A program made the position numbers and the translations under genes. From Idiomarina zobellii (GTDB taxonomy: Bacteria; Pseudomonadota; Gammaproteobacteria; Enterobacterales; Alteromonadaceae): a stretch of DNA of 64,000 bases. The notes under the pieces were generated by a model. That model did no database searches, was not told the origin of the DNA, and saw only the letters and a list, made by a program, of their open reading frames with translations. The stretch covers positions 124,001 through 188,000 of the forward strand of contig NZ_FNCB01000001.1 of assembly GCF_900100855.1 (NCBI RefSeq). Reading direction: 5' to 3'. Shown piece after piece: positions 36,315 to 47,510 of the stretch (the stretch's first letter is position 1; every line of letters starts with the position of its first letter).

Positions 36315-38984
36315 TTACTTAAGCATTTGACGCAGTACGTAGTGCAAAATACCGCCGTTCTTGTAATAGTTCATTTCGTTACCAGTGTCGATACGACATT
36401 TCACCTTGAACTTAGCCTCTGAACCGTCTTTGCGTTTTGCAACAACGTCCAGCATTTGACCCGGTTTAAGGTCATCGCTCAGTCCCAATACCGAAATTTG
36501 CTCTTCACCAGTAAGCTTGTGCTCTTCAACGCTCTCTCCGTCTGCAAATTGCAGTGGCAGAACGCCCATGCCAACTAGGTTAGAACGGTGAATACGCTCG
36601 TAACTTTCTGCGATAACAGCCTTAACGCCCAGCAAACGAGTGCCTTTTGCTGCCCAGTCTCGGCTAGAGCCCGTACCGTATTCCTTACCTGCCAACACGA
36701 CTAATGGTGTGTCATTTTCCATGTACTTCATGGCAGCGTCGTAAATTGGCATTTGCTCGCCTGTTGGAATGAACTTAGTAAAGCCCCCCTCAACATTGTC
36801 GAGCATTTGGTTCTTGATACGGATATTGGCGAATGTGCCGCGCATCATGACTTCATGATTACCACGACGCGAACCATACGAGTTGAAATCTTTCACGGCC
36901 ACACCGTTTTCCTGCAAGTATTTGCCCGCAGGAGAGTCTGGCTTAATAGAACCCGCTGGTGAAATATGGTCGGTGGTAATCGAGTCGGCAAACACCGCTA
37001 AAACATTTGCGTCTTTTATGTCACTAGGCCCTTCTAATGGCTTATCAATACCTTCGAAGAACGGTGGGTTCTTAACGTAGGTCGACTCATCCTGCCAATT
37101 ATAGGTTTTACCCTCAGCGACACTGATGTTCTGCCACTCTTCGTCGCCCGCAAAGACTTCAGCATATTCTTTGCCGAACATTTGGTTATCAACCGTTTTC
37201 ACCGCTTCTGAGATTTCAGCGCTGCTTGGCCAAATGTCTTTCAAGAATACGTCGTTTCCGTCTTTGTCTTTACCAATAGGGTCTTTGGTTAAGTCAGTAC
37301 GAGTTGTACCGGCTAACGCATAAGCAACGACTAGCGGTGGTGAGGCCAGCCAGTTTGCCTTAACTTCTGGGTGAACACGCCCTTCAAAGTTACGGTTACC
37401 GGATAACACTGAGGAAACCGTCAAGTCGCCTTCCTGAATCGCTTCAGTAATTTCATCGTCCAGTGGACCCGAGTTACCAATACAGGTCGTACAGCCATAG
37501 CCCACAAGGTTAAAGCCGAGTTTATCGAGGTACTCGTCCAGACCTGCTTTCGCCAAGTAATCAGTAACCACCTTCGAACCAGGTGCCAGTGACGACTTAA
37601 CCCACGGTTTACGCATTAACCCTTTTTCTATGGCTTTTTGAGCTAATAAGCCCGCTGCCATCATAACGCTTGGGTTTGACGTATTCGTACAAGAGGTAAT
37701 AGCAGCAATAACAACGTCACCATGTGACAAGCTGTAATCCTTACCTTTTACTGGTACTTCTTTATCTTTTTCAGCTGACTGACCGTTTGTCTCAAGAATC
37801 AGGTCAAAGTTGCTACCCAGTTGCTCCATGTTGACACGATCTTGCGGACGTTTTGGTCCTGCAAGCGATGCTGTCACATCGCTTAGATCTAACTCCAACG
37901 AATCGGTGTATTCTGGTTCGTTGTCGTTGTCACGCCATAAGCCCTGAGCTTTGCTGTATTTTTCAACCAGCTCAATGGTCTCTTCATCACGGCCAGACAA
38001 ACGGAAGTAACGCAGTGTTTCATCATCCACCGGGAAGAAGCCACAGGTTGCACCGTACTCTGGAGCCATATTTGATATAGTCGCACGGTCTGCCAGTGGC
38101 AGGTTGTCTAAACCTGGACCGTAAAACTCTACAAACTTACCAACTACGCCTTTTTCACGCAGCATTTGCGTAACAGTTAAAACCAAGTCCGTTGCAGTCA
38201 CACCTTCGTTGAGTTTACCGGTTAAACGGAAACCAACCACTTCAGGAATCAACATAGACACAGGCTGGCCAAGCATCGCAGCTTCCGCTTCAATGCCACC
38301 AACACCCCAGCCCAACACACCAATACCGTTGATCATGGTGGTGTGCGAGTCGGTACCGACCAACGTATCCGGGAACGCAAAGGTTTTACCGTCTTCCTCT
38401 TTGGTCCAGACACTCTTGCCTAAGTACTCCAGGTTCACCTGGTGGCAGATACCTGTGCCTGGCGGTACAACACGGAAATTTTCAAACGCGCCCTGTCCCC
38501 ATTTCAGAAATTCGTAACGCTCTTTGTTACGTTCCATTTCAATGCGAACGTTTTCTTTAAAGGCTTCGGGACTTGCGTATTTGTCGACCATAACCGAGTG
38601 GTCAATGACCAAATCAACAGGCGACAGCGGGTTGATGGTTTCAGGGTTGTGCCCTGCTTTATCCACCGCGTCACGCATGGCCGCCAAGTCGACAATGCCC
38701 GGCACGCCGGTAAAGTCCTGCATAAGAACACGCGCTGGGCGATACTGTATTTCACGGTCAATTTTCTTATCTTTCTGCCAATCGACCATGGCTTTTAAAT
38801 CGTCTTCATTCACTGTGCTGCCGTCTTCATTTCGCAGCAAGTTTTCTAATAACACTTTCATTGAAGCCGGAAGTTTAGAAATATCCCCTAGAGCTTCTGC
38901 CGCCTTCGGCAAACTGTAGTAATGAAAGGTTTTTCCGTTAACCTCTAATGTACTTAAGGTTTTCAGACTGTCTTTGCCTGACAT
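36315..38984 (-). CDS. acnA: Aconitate hydratase A
   Basis: An 889-residue enzyme that interconverts citrate and isocitrate through a [4Fe-4S] cluster. Length and order match AcnA/IRP1 (E. coli 891) rather than AcnB. The cluster cysteines lie in [12 protein letters not shown] and [31 protein letters not shown] and the swivel-domain active-site block [15 protein letters not shown] are complete. It lies alone between folM and tesB. In E. coli acnA responds to stress and stationary phase; no specific operator is recognised here. Confidence 0.98.
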   Translation of the reverse strand: MSGKDSLKTLSTLEVNGKTFHYYSLPKAAEALGDISKLPASMKVLLENLLRNEDGSTVNEDDLKAMVDWQKDKKIDREIQYRPARVLMQDFTGVPGIVDLAAMRDAVDKAGHNPETINPLSPVDLVIDHSVMVDKYASPEAFKENVRIEMERNKERYEFLKWGQGAFENFRVVPPGTGICHQVNLEYLGKSVWTKEEDGKTFAFPDTLVGTDSHTTMINGIGVLGWGVGGIEAEAAMLGQPVSMLIPEVVGFRLTGKLNEGVTATDLVLTVTQMLREKGVVGKFVEFYGPGLDNLPLADRATISNMAPEYGATCGFFPVDDETLRYFRLSGRDEETIELVEKYSKAQGLWRDNDNEPEYTDSLELDLSDVTASLAGPKRPQDRVNMEQLGSNFDLILETNGQSAEKDKEVPVKGKDYSLSHGDVVIAAITSCTNTSNPSVMMAAGLLAQKAIEKGLMRKPWVKSSLAPGSKVVTDYLAKAGLDEYLDKLGFNLVGYGCTTCIGNSGPLDDEITEAIQEGDLTVSSVLSGNRNFEGRVHPEVKANWLASPPLVVAYALAGTTRTDLTKDPIGKDKDGNDVFLKDIWPSSAEISEAVKTVDNQMFGKEYAEVFAGDEEWQNISVAEGKTYNWQDESTYVKNPPFFEGIDKPLEGPSDIKDANVLAVFADSITTDHISPAGSIKPDSPAGKYLQENGVAVKDFNSYGSRRGNHEVMMRGTFANIRIKNQMLDNVEGGFTKFIPTGEQMPIYDAAMKYMENDTPLVVLAGKEYGTGSSRDWAAKGTRLLGVKAVIAESYERIHRSNLVGMGVLPLQFADGESVEEHKLTGEEQISVLGLSDDLKPGQMLDVVAKRKDGSEAKFKVKCRIDTGNEMNYYKNGGILHYVLRQMLK

Positions 38985-39240
38985 AGATACTCTCCCATTC
39001 GCTTCTTAAGCGTTTTGTTAAGCCAAACGATACTTCTAATATAGACAATTTGAATCGTTTGAGCCACATAAAGTGCTTTCTATGCAAACACAAATCAAAG
39101 ACTTGTGCCAACATACTGGGCGCTAAATGCTCAGTTAATCCACTATAATCGTTATTTTCTTACTTTATATTACATAGTCCGGAAAAACCGTTTAAGATCA
39201 ATAAGACTTAAGTTTTAACCAGCATCACAGGACGCAGGAA

Positions 39241-40101
39241 ATGAGCAAGGTACTCGACGACTTATTGAACCTACTGACACTGGAAACCATTGAAGATGGT
39301 CTTTACCGTGGCCAAAGTCAGGATTTAGGCTTTGGTGCCGTATTTGGCGGTCAGGTCATTGGGCAGGCTTTATCTGCTGCGAAGGAAACACTGCCGCCAG
39401 AGCGTGTAAGTCATTCGTTTCACAGCTACTTTTTACGTCCGGGCGATGCAAAAAAGCCCATTGTTTATGACGTAGAAAATATTCGTGACGGCAAAAGCTT
39501 TTCGGCACGACGGGTGCAGGCCATTCAATATGGCAAGCCTATTTTCTACATGACAGCCTCGTTTCAACAACAGGAGCAAGGGTTTGAGCATCAAGATGTG
39601 ATGCCACAGGTTCCGGGTCCCGAAGGCTTGGTTTCTGACTTGGATATTTATCGCGAGCATGAAGAGCTTATCCCAGCGCCGCTGAGAAATAAGTTTATCT
39701 GCGAAAAGCCGATAGAAATGCGCTTTGTTACACCCTATAACCCATTTAAACCCGAGAAAGATGAACCTAAGCGTTATGTTTGGTTAAAAGCCAACGGCAA
39801 CATGCCTGCGGATACTCGCGTACATAAATACCTATTGGCTTATGCCTCAGACTTTAACTTCTTACCGACAGCCTTGCAGCCTCACGGCGTCAGTTTTGCG
39901 CAACCTAATATGCAAGTTGCTACCATTGACCATGCTATGTGGTTCCACCGGGACTTCCGCATGGATGACTGGGTGTTATACGCAATAGACAGTCCTTCGG
40001 CCAGCGGGCAGCGTGGACTTGTACGTGGTCAGATTTATACCAGAGACGGTGTTTTGGTCGCATCGACCATTCAGGAAGGTGTCATGAGAGACCGCAGTTA
40101 A
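39241..40101 (+). CDS. tesB: Acyl-CoA thioesterase II
   Basis: A 286-residue double-hotdog hydrolase that cleaves medium and long acyl-CoAs to free acids. The N-terminal half shows [25 protein letters not shown]. The C-terminal half has [18 protein letters not shown] with the catalytic Asp, and [11 protein letters not shown]-type sequence ([20 protein letters not shown]). Length equals E. coli TesB. CAGGACGCAGGAA supplies the ribosome site. Transcription appears to end in a hairpin that overlaps its stop codon. Confidence 0.95.
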   Translation: MSKVLDDLLNLLTLETIEDGLYRGQSQDLGFGAVFGGQVIGQALSAAKETLPPERVSHSFHSYFLRPGDAKKPIVYDVENIRDGKSFSARRVQAIQYGKPIFYMTASFQQQEQGFEHQDVMPQVPGPEGLVSDLDIYREHEELIPAPLRNKFICEKPIEMRFVTPYNPFKPEKDEPKRYVWLKANGNMPADTRVHKYLLAYASDFNFLPTALQPHGVSFAQPNMQVATIDHAMWFHRDFRMDDWVLYAIDSPSASGQRGLVRGQIYTRDGVLVASTIQEGVMRDRS

Positions 40102-40117
40102 TTGCGGTCTCCCGGGT
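40088..40117 (+). terminator. Hairpin terminator of tesB
   Basis: A 9-bp stem GAGACCGCA / TGCGGTCTC spans the tesB stop codon and is followed by CCGGGTTTT. The T tract is short and offset by 5 nt, so efficiency is uncertain. Confidence 0.5.
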
Positions 40118-40121
40118 TTTA

Positions 40122-41330
40122 TCAGGTTAGAGAAACAAAGAACCCTGCAATAGCGGCACTCATCATATTGGCGAGTGTCGCTGCCAATAAAGCTCTCATA
40201 CCCAGTCGGGCAATATCATGACGACGACTCGGCGCCATGCCACCTAGCCCACCAAGCAAAATAGCAATAGATGAGAAGTTCGCAAAACCACAAAGCACGA
40301 AAGTAATAATGACCTGCGAATGCTCACTCATTTGGTCTTTATAATTCACAAAGTCCAGGTAGGCGACAAATTCATTAATAACCAGCTTTTGGCCAATGAA
40401 GCTACCAGCCAGGTTCGCTTCGTCCCAACTGACCCCTAATACATAGGCAACCGGCTGGAAGACGTAGCCAAAGACTTCTTGCAGAGTTAAGTCCGCGTAA
40501 CCAAACCAGCTACCGACCCAACCAAAAATGCCGTTAATTAATGCAATAAGTGCCACAAAGGCTAACAACATTGCACCCACATTCATGGCTAGCTGCAAAC
40601 CGCTGGACGCGCCTTGTGCAGCGGCATCAATCACGTTTGCTGAATTTTCTTCAACTTCTATTTCTTCTAAGTCGTTACGTGGCTTCTCGCATTCAGGAAT
40701 CATCATTTTTGCCATGAGGAACCCTGCCGGAGCTGCCATAAAGCTTGCCGCGATTAGATATTTCAGCTCAACACCCACGCCCGCATAGCCCGCCAATACG
40801 GAGCCTGAAACGGACGCCATTCCGCCAACCATCACGGCAAACAATTCCGAACGGGTCATAGTGCCTATGAAGGGCCGCACCATCATAGGCGCTTCAGTCT
40901 GCCCCACAAAAATATTAGCTGCTGCCGACATTGATTCCGGGCGACTGGTACCCAGCAGTTTTTGCAGGCCACCGCCTAGTATGCGAATGACCCATTTCAT
41001 AATGCCTAAGTAATAAAGCACTGAAATAAGTGATGAGAAAAAGACAATAACGGACAACACCTGAATGGCGAACACAAAACCAAAGTCTTCGGACGCTAAG
41101 TTGCCAAAAAGAAAATCGATACCCGCTTTTGTATAACCTATAACGGTCGAAACACCTTGCGCGAACCCAAACAGCATTTCGCGCCCTATAGGCACATAAA
41201 GTACAAATCCGGCAAGCACCACTTGAATAGCAAACGCACCGAGAACGGTGCGCCAGCGGATAGCTTTACGGTTAGTAGAAACCAAATAAGCAACGAGAAA
41301 AATAATGGCAATGCCAAGAATACTATTCAT
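40122..41330 (-). CDS. nupC: Concentrative nucleoside transporter (NupC/CNT family)
   Basis: A 402-residue inner-membrane symporter with about ten hydrophobic segments, similar in length to E. coli NupC (400). Family blocks include [32 protein letters not shown] and [23 protein letters not shown]. It imports nucleosides with H+ or Na+. It begins 12 nt after udk, so import and phosphorylation of pyrimidine nucleosides are coupled in one operon. The Tsx-like channel at 47.5 kb could supply the outer-membrane step. Confidence 0.93.
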   Translation of the reverse strand: MNSILGIAIIFLVAYLVSTNRKAIRWRTVLGAFAIQVVLAGFVLYVPIGREMLFGFAQGVSTVIGYTKAGIDFLFGNLASEDFGFVFAIQVLSVIVFFSSLISVLYYLGIMKWVIRILGGGLQKLLGTSRPESMSAAANIFVGQTEAPMMVRPFIGTMTRSELFAVMVGGMASVSGSVLAGYAGVGVELKYLIAASFMAAPAGFLMAKMMIPECEKPRNDLEEIEVEENSANVIDAAAQGASSGLQLAMNVGAMLLAFVALIALINGIFGWVGSWFGYADLTLQEVFGYVFQPVAYVLGVSWDEANLAGSFIGQKLVINEFVAYLDFVNYKDQMSEHSQVIITFVLCGFANFSSIAILLGGLGGMAPSRRHDIARLGMRALLAATLANMMSAAIAGFFVSLT

Positions 41331-41342
41331 AAGAAAACCAGT

Positions 41343-41975
41343 TTATTCCGCCAGCAACTGACGTATTTTTGTTTTTATAATGTCAATGGCTATTTCGTTC
41401 TGGCCACCGCGAGTGACAACAAGATCTGCATACTGCTTGGATGGGAAAATAAAGTCAAAAAACGCCGGGCGCACGTACTGCTCATACTGTTCAGTAACAG
41501 ACTGTAGTGTTCTGCCACGTTCCTCAATATCGCGCTTAATACGACGCAGCAAGCAAATATCCAACGGCGTATCCATAAATACGGAAATGTCGAACTGTTC
41601 GCGAAGCTTTTCGTCCGTCAGCAGCAAAATACCTTCAACCATAACCACCCTTGCCGGTGCGACTTTAATACTTTCAGGCAAGCGAGTGTGTGTTTTGTGA
41701 CTGTATTGTGGCATTTCGACTGCTTCGCCAGCTTTCAGCTGCTTGAGGTGTTGCATGAGCAAGTCATGCTCAAACGCTGCAGGCTGGTCATAATTTGTAA
41801 GAACGCGCTGCTCCATTGTCATATGACTTTGGTCGCGGTAATAGGCATCCTCGGCGAGAATGGCGATACCGTCAGTGCCGAGTTCGGCCACTAACTCCTG
41901 ATAAACCGTTGAGGCAAACAAGCTTTTACCTGATGCTGAAGCCCCTGCTATTGCTATAACTGTCGTCTTACTCAC
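41343..41975 (-). CDS. udk: Uridine/cytidine kinase
   Basis: A 210-residue P-loop kinase that phosphorylates uridine and cytidine. Walker A is [11 protein letters not shown] near the start. The acceptor region [25 protein letters not shown] and the [10 protein letters not shown] strand are typical of Udk, and [13 protein letters not shown] is the lid with its arginines. Length matches E. coli Udk (213). It is the first gene of the udk-nupC salvage unit. Confidence 0.96.
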   Translation of the reverse strand: MSKTTVIAIAGASASGKSLFASTVYQELVAELGTDGIAILAEDAYYRDQSHMTMEQRVLTNYDQPAAFEHDLLMQHLKQLKAGEAVEMPQYSHKTHTRLPESIKVAPARVVMVEGILLLTDEKLREQFDISVFMDTPLDICLLRRIKRDIEERGRTLQSVTEQYEQYVRPAFFDFIFPSKQYADLVVTRGGQNEIAIDIIKTKIRQLLAE

Positions 41976-42187
41976 AAGATACCGTATCTATTTGCTGCAA
42001 ACCGCGCGCAATTATCCTTGATTGTCTGTGTAATTAAAAGACTTGACTAAGACCTTATTTCACACAAACAACCCTCCATCATTTCAATATGTTTAATTTC
42101 GTTACAATTTAATAGCCCTTTTCATGAGCATAACAAGCCGTCCTTTCGTATAGTAGACGAGCTTATAAAAACAAATTGGGAACAACG

Positions 42188-44959
42188 ATGAAAATGATGA
42201 AAACCCTCACTGCAGTGGCAGTGACAACAGTATTATTAGGCGGCTGTCAGTCAACCAGCTCTGCTAATAACACCACGGCCGTTAGCCAGTCACAATTTCC
42301 AGAAGTTAAAGTCGATTATGAGACTTTTACTTTAGATAACGGTTTAACCGTTGTTGTGCATGAAGATCGCAAAGCGCCAATTGTTGCTGTTAACGTCTGG
42401 TATGCCGTTGGCTCTAAAGACGAAAAACCCGGTAAAACTGGTTTTGCCCATCTGTTTGAACACTTGATGTTCAATGGTACTGAAAACTACGACGATGAGT
42501 ACTTCGGTCCCTTCGAGCGTGCTGGTGCAACCGAAATGAACGGCACCACCAACAATGACCGCACCAACTACTTTGAAAATGTCCCGACTCCTGCGCTTGA
42601 TATGGCGTTATGGATGGAGTCGGACCGCATGGGTCATTTGTTAGGCGCTGTGACTCAAGAAAAACTCGACGAACAACGTGGCGTTGTGCAAAACGAGAAG
42701 CGCCAGGGCGAAGCTCAGCCATACGGTAAAGCCTGGAGCTACATTGCCGAGCAAACATTCCCGGAAGGTCACCCTTATTCATGGTCGGTTATTGGCTCCA
42801 TGGAAGACTTAAATGCGGCAACTTTGGACGACGTCCATCAATGGTTTAAAGATTATTACGGTGCTGCAAACGCGGTATTAGTTTTAGCCGGTGATATTGA
42901 TGTTGAAACCGCTAAAGAGAAAGTGACTAAATATTTTGCAGATATTGGTCCGGGCAAGCCTCTGAAAAAACAAGAAGCCTGGGTTGCTAAGCGCAATGAA
43001 ACTAAACGAGCGACTATGGAAGACCGTGTTCCAGCCGCTCGTGTATATAAAGTTTGGAATACCGCGCAAATGGGTACGGCTGACTCCGAATACCTTGAAC
43101 TATTTGCCGACATCCTTGCTAATGGTAAAAACTCACGTCTTTATGAGCGCTTAGTATACGAAGAGCAAATTGCCAGCTCAGTCGGCGCGTTCCAATATGG
43201 TCGTACTCTTGCCGGGCAGTTTATGATTACCGCCGATGCCAAAGCGGGCGTTGAGCTCGAGCAAATTGAAGCAATTATTAATGAAGAGTTACAGCGCTTA
43301 ATTAAAGAAGGGCCTACCCAAGCTGAACTGCAACGCACTAAATTCAGTAATACAGCGAACTTTGTCCGCCGCGCTGAAAAAGTAGGTGGTTTCGGTGGTA
43401 AGTCAGACATTCTAGCCTCTGGCGCTGTCTACCACGATGACCCTGGCTTCTACGCGCAGGAAATGGAGTGGACCAAGCAAGCAACCGTTAGTGACGTTCA
43501 AAATGCGGCTCAACAGTGGCTTTCAAGCGGTGATTTCGTTCTGAACGTTGTTCCACAACCAAACTACACGGCGCAGGAAACGGATGCTGATCGTTCTGAG
43601 CTTCCGAACGTGGGTGACTTACCACAATTAGAGCTGCCGGAAGTTGAACAATTTACACTATCGAATGGCTTAGACGTTTACTTAGCACAACGTACCGATA
43701 CGCCAACCATCGAAATGAGCTTAGTCTTTGACAGTGGTTACGCCTCTGACGTTGGCGGCAAACTGGGCACGGCAAGTTACACTATGTCGATGCTAAAAGA
43801 AGGTACTGAGAGTCTGAGTTCGCTAGAGTTGAGTGAACGTCTGGAGTCTTTAGGGACTAACCTGAATGCATCAGCTAGCCTGGATAGCTCGCGCATTAGT
43901 ATGGACACACTGAGCGTTAACTTTGCAGAAAGTCTGGGGCTTATGAATGACGTGCTGCAAAACCCAGCTTTCTCAGAAGAAGAAATTGAACGTAAGCGCT
44001 CAAACTGGATTGAAGGTATTCGCAAAGAAGAAGCTCGCCCTCAAACTCAGGCCTTGCGAGTTCTGCCAGGCTTAATGTTTGGTGATGGCCATGCTTACAG
44101 CCAACCATTAACAGGCTCTGGTACAGTCGAGTCTATTAAGTCTTTGACGCGTGACGACTTAGTTGAGCACGCACAAACCTGGCTACGCCCGGATAACGCA
44201 AAACTGGTTATTGTAGGTGATACCACAGTAGAGCAGGCTAAATCTCTGCTGGAAGAGCAATTCGCCAGCTGGCAGGCTCCAGCAACGCCTAAACCTGAAA
44301 AAACCTTGGATGCATCTGCTGCGTCAGACGAAAACCGAGTGTTCTTAATTGATAAGCCAGGAACACCGCAGTCACTGATTATAGCGGGTCAGCTAGCACC
44401 TTCGGGTCAGGTCGATAACGCCGACACTGTCGATGTCATGAATACAATTCTTGGCGGCAGCTTCACCAGTCGCTTAAACATGAACCTTCGCGAAGACAAA
44501 GGTTGGTCTTACGGCGCACGTTCTATTTGGCTAGACAACGAAGGCCCGGGACTATTGATGGCGCTTGCGCCGGTTCAAACCGACAAGACCCAAGAGTCTA
44601 TTCAGGAGATTGTCAAAGAGTTTACTCAGTATGAAGACGACAAGCCGGCCACTGACGACGAACTTGCTAAAGTTAAAGCGAACAAAACCGCTAAACTGCC
44701 TGGTGCTTATGAAACCAAAGGTGCCTTGTTAGGCGGTCTAGTCAGTACCTTTAACAAAGGCAAAGACGTTGAGTATCTTGAGTCTTATGGCCAGCGTATT
44801 AACGCTATAACGTTGGATGATATTCAACAAAGCGCCGACAAGGTGTTAACGCCAAACGCAATGACCTGGGTTATTGTTGGTGACTTAGCTGAAATTGAAG
44901 ATAAGGTTCGCGAGTTGAACCTGGGTGAAGTCACGATTCTTCAAAGTGACGAAGAATAA
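42188..44959 (+). CDS. M16-family zinc metalloprotease, lipoprotein
   Basis: A 923-residue tandem M16 peptidase. The start is set at ATG 42188 because GGGAAC lies just upstream; an in-frame TTG at 42176 is disfavoured. The N-terminus is a lipoprotein signal ending LLGGC (C20), so it should be anchored to a membrane facing the periplasm. The active half carries HLFEH at 88-92 with the downstream glutamate in EQRGVVQNEK. The second half (about 480-923) keeps the fold and the R/Y region (FTSRLNMNLREDKGWSYG) but lacks HxxEH, as usual. It probably degrades peptides. A strong terminator follows. Confidence 0.93.
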   Translation: MKMMKTLTAVAVTTVLLGGCQSTSSANNTTAVSQSQFPEVKVDYETFTLDNGLTVVVHEDRKAPIVAVNVWYAVGSKDEKPGKTGFAHLFEHLMFNGTENYDDEYFGPFERAGATEMNGTTNNDRTNYFENVPTPALDMALWMESDRMGHLLGAVTQEKLDEQRGVVQNEKRQGEAQPYGKAWSYIAEQTFPEGHPYSWSVIGSMEDLNAATLDDVHQWFKDYYGAANAVLVLAGDIDVETAKEKVTKYFADIGPGKPLKKQEAWVAKRNETKRATMEDRVPAARVYKVWNTAQMGTADSEYLELFADILANGKNSRLYERLVYEEQIASSVGAFQYGRTLAGQFMITADAKAGVELEQIEAIINEELQRLIKEGPTQAELQRTKFSNTANFVRRAEKVGGFGGKSDILASGAVYHDDPGFYAQEMEWTKQATVSDVQNAAQQWLSSGDFVLNVVPQPNYTAQETDADRSELPNVGDLPQLELPEVEQFTLSNGLDVYLAQRTDTPTIEMSLVFDSGYASDVGGKLGTASYTMSMLKEGTESLSSLELSERLESLGTNLNASASLDSSRISMDTLSVNFAESLGLMNDVLQNPAFSEEEIERKRSNWIEGIRKEEARPQTQALRVLPGLMFGDGHAYSQPLTGSGTVESIKSLTRDDLVEHAQTWLRPDNAKLVIVGDTTVEQAKSLLEEQFASWQAPATPKPEKTLDASAASDENRVFLIDKPGTPQSLIIAGQLAPSGQVDNADTVDVMNTILGGSFTSRLNMNLREDKGWSYGARSIWLDNEGPGLLMALAPVQTDKTQESIQEIVKEFTQYEDDKPATDDELAKVKANKTAKLPGAYETKGALLGGLVSTFNKGKDVEYLESYGQRINAITLDDIQQSADKVLTPNAMTWVIVGDLAEIEDKVRELNLGEVTILQSDEE

Positions 44960-44978
44960 AGGGTAAGGTGCTCTCAAT

Positions 44979-45015
44979 AAAAAGCCCCGGCTTAATCGTT
45001 AAGCCGGGGCTTTTT
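44979..45015. terminator. Strong bidirectional terminator after the M16 gene
   Basis: A 17-bp perfect stem beginning AAAAAGCCCCGGCTTAA around a TCG loop, with T runs on either strand. It lies between convergent genes and serves both. Confidence 0.93.
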
Positions 45016-45046
45016 ATGCCTTAAAGCACATTAATGCATCGAGCAA

Positions 45047-45742
45047 CTAGGCGCCAAATAACTGCTCGGCGCGGCTATGCAGAATCCAGCTGGTAAGAAT
45101 GTACTTGTCATTAGACACTGGCGTTCTGCCACGGTGAGTATGGGTGAAATACGCGGGAGCAATAACCATTTGTCCGGCTTTGGGCTTTAACGAACGCTCC
45201 TGGTAGTAAAAGTCAGTCTCCCCCCCTTCTTCCACATCGTTTAAATAGTACATAAATAACAAAGCACGATGCAGTGGCTCGGTCGAGCCTTTTTGCGGAA
45301 ACGTCTCGCAATGCCAGTAGTTATAATTGCCCTCACCTTTACGATAGCGTTGCATTTGAATGGCGCCTACCCGAAACAGCTTTTGCATAATCGCCATTTC
45401 ATTGCCTTTGGCTATTTCGTCAAAATTTTCATGGGTCAAAGGCGTTGGTTGTTGAGTTTTAGGGTGTTGCAGTGTCAGTGCGACCGGCGCAATTAGTGCA
45501 AAATGATACTTTTTAAAGTACTGCAGTGCATGGTCTGCTGTCGCTTTTTGAATTTTCAGCAGTAAATCTTGATACTCTGCGTGAGAGTTGAGCATTAAGT
45601 CTGTGCTCGACTTTTTCTCCACATCCACTCCACCGCCAGTGCGGCCTTGAAAAGTGTGTCCGGAACTCTCAAAAGTATCAATCAACTGCTTACAAAAGTC
45701 TGACGACAATGCATTATCGTAAGTTTCTATAAAATCAGTCAT
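45047..45742 (-). CDS. 2-oxoglutarate/Fe(II)-dependent oxygenase (prolyl-4-hydroxylase-like)
   Basis: A 231-residue protein with a jelly-roll oxygenase pattern. Iron ligands can be seen as H144-x-E146 (WHCETF; glutamate rather than the common aspartate) and a distal histidine at H201 or H203 in FTHTHRGRTP. K213 or R206 could bind 2-oxoglutarate. The line LLFMYYLNDVEEGGETDFYY is typical of the P4Hc group. Its substrate is unknown. It starts 7 nt after the PAS/EAL gene, so the two form an operon linking a c-di-GMP enzyme and an oxygenase. Confidence 0.82.
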   Translation of the reverse strand: MTDFIETYDNALSSDFCKQLIDTFESSGHTFQGRTGGGVDVEKKSSTDLMLNSHAEYQDLLLKIQKATADHALQYFKKYHFALIAPVALTLQHPKTQQPTPLTHENFDEIAKGNEMAIMQKLFRVGAIQMQRYRKGEGNYNYWHCETFPQKGSTEPLHRALLFMYYLNDVEEGGETDFYYQERSLKPKAGQMVIAPAYFTHTHRGRTPVSNDKYILTSWILHSRAEQLFGA

Positions 45743-45749
45743 AGGGAAA

Positions 45750-47339
45750 TCAGTTTAGTAGTCGGTTTACTTCAGGGCTTGGTTTGCCAATGTAGTAGCC
45801 TTGCAAGTACTCGATGTTCTGGCTACACAAGTAGCTGCTAACTTCTTCATTTTCAACAAACTCGGCAACAATAGGAATATTCAATTCCTTACAAATGCTA
45901 ATCATGCCATTCAAAATGCTGGCACTGGTCTCGTCATATAAAACATTCTGAACAATACTGCCGTCAATTTTCAGGTAGTCTGGACGTAGACTAATTAGTC
46001 GGGAGAAGTTCGAATATCCTACACCAAAATCATCAATCGCAATTTGGCCACCCAGCTGTCTTACCTCTTGCGCAAACGTCTGAACTTTTTCGAAATCCTC
46101 GGTCGATTCCGTTTCGGTGATTTCAAATATCAGCTTAGCTTTTTTGTGCTCCATGAGCACATACCGTATGAAATTTACGGTTTTGTCGTTGAGTATGTCT
46201 TCAATCGATAAATTCACCGATATCGCAACACCAAATTCTTCAGACGCTAACACCGCTTGCTCTATGACTGAACGTGTAATTTCACAGTAATAACGAGTCG
46301 TTTTTGCTTTATCTAGAAACATTCCCGGAGGTAAATCACTGTTGTTGTCACGCATTCTCACCAGCGCTTCATAATAACTCGGACGCTCGTTCGAGGTGCT
46401 TTTAATTGGTTGGTAATAGTTCACAAAGCGGTGATCGGTGATGGCGGATTGAATTTTAGGAATCCAATTAACCTTGTTTTCTTTTAAGAACTCACGCTCT
46501 CGCACGACTTCTATTTTGTGCCCGGAATAAATTGCCTTAGCTTTTGATAAAGCACTCTCTGCGAGCTGCAGATGCTTGCTGTCACCGACCCCCATACCTA
46601 TGGCCACGTCCAAGTTCGCCTCAACGTCACGCACTTCCAACTTAAGGTCAGACAAGGCTTCATAAAAGTGCAGTAAGTGACTTTCAAACAACGTAGGTAT
46701 CATTCGAAAATCAGGAATGAGCGCAAACTTGTCACTGTACAAGCGATAAATATTAATATGGTTTGGCTTTAGCTGCTTCTGTGCCCATAAACTGAATTTA
46801 CGAAGCAACTCGTCACCAAAGTCCAAACCATAGAAGTCCGCATAACTGCGGAATTTTCGTATATCAAGTACGGCCAGACATTGTGCTTTTACACGTTTCA
46901 GGTCGTTTAATAAGTCAACTCTGGTTGGTAACCCCGTTACCCGATCATAGCGCGCTTCTTGCAGCAGTTCGTTAAGGTGAACTTCTCGTGAGATATCCTG
47001 AAACAACAGAACCAGTTCATTTAGCGTACCCGCTTCGTCGTAAAGTGGAATGGTCATACAGCGACACCAGTTCGTGCGTGTGTTGCTTTCAAGGCAAACC
47101 GTACCGTTCCAGCTGTTACCCGATTCAATTGCATAGCTTATAACTTCTGTTACATGCTGTCTGTTGTCAGGGTGCAGGAAATCACGAAACGCTGTGGTCT
47201 GTTTTAGGTAGTGAATATCGAGCAGCTTATGCATGGAGTCACTTAACCACCGAATGTGACCAGACGGCGACAGTCGGGCACAAAGCGCAGTTGACTCTAA
47301 CGTATTTATGTACTGCTTAAACAAAAATTGATCACGCAT
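45750..47339 (-). CDS. PAS - degenerate GGDEF - EAL cyclic-di-GMP phosphodiesterase
   Basis: A 529-residue cytoplasmic signalling protein. A PAS/PAC unit covers about residues 20-125. A GGDEF domain (about 130-290) has YSDKF where the GGDEF signature should be, so cyclase activity is not expected. The EAL domain (about 300-525) keeps the substrate/metal residues: EAL in YYEALVRMRD, VNLSIEDIL, FEITETES, IDDFGVGYSNF, LKIDGSIV and VAEFVEN, so phosphodiesterase activity is likely. No membrane helices are seen. It is upstream of and co-transcribed with the 2OG oxygenase. Confidence 0.9.
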   Translation of the reverse strand: MRDQFLFKQYINTLESTALCARLSPSGHIRWLSDSMHKLLDIHYLKQTTAFRDFLHPDNRQHVTEVISYAIESGNSWNGTVCLESNTRTNWCRCMTIPLYDEAGTLNELVLLFQDISREVHLNELLQEARYDRVTGLPTRVDLLNDLKRVKAQCLAVLDIRKFRSYADFYGLDFGDELLRKFSLWAQKQLKPNHINIYRLYSDKFALIPDFRMIPTLFESHLLHFYEALSDLKLEVRDVEANLDVAIGMGVGDSKHLQLAESALSKAKAIYSGHKIEVVREREFLKENKVNWIPKIQSAITDHRFVNYYQPIKSTSNERPSYYEALVRMRDNNSDLPPGMFLDKAKTTRYYCEITRSVIEQAVLASEEFGVAISVNLSIEDILNDKTVNFIRYVLMEHKKAKLIFEITETESTEDFEKVQTFAQEVRQLGGQIAIDDFGVGYSNFSRLISLRPDYLKIDGSIVQNVLYDETSASILNGMISICKELNIPIVAEFVENEEVSSYLCSQNIEYLQGYYIGKPSPEVNRLLN

Positions 47340-47436
47340 TCGCGCTTGATTACCTCAGCGACTCAGTAGAGATGTTAGCTTTTTGTAATGTAACGAATTC
47401 GATTGAATAATAACAGCCCGCAATCGCAGATATTTC

Positions 47437-47466
47437 TTTAAATTTACAGTACAGCTTGCGTATAAT
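47437..47466 (+). promoter_or_regulatory. Predicted promoter of the Tsx/OmpK-like porin gene
   Basis: A perfect TATAAT (47461-47466) is preceded by TTTAAA (47437-47442) with an 18-nt spacer, giving a leader of about 38 nt before the ATG at 47511. Confidence 0.45.
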
Positions 47467-47510
47467 CGCTCCGTTTTTGCAAACTTGACTAAAGTTTAGG
47501 CGCTTTATCC

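Noticed and set aside
36270-45015. Similar CCCCGGCT/AGCCGGGG hairpins at 36.27 and 44.98 kb as copies of a mobile repeat
   Set aside because: Stem lengths, loops and flanks differ; each is in the right place for a terminator between convergent genes, so convergence is the simpler explanation.
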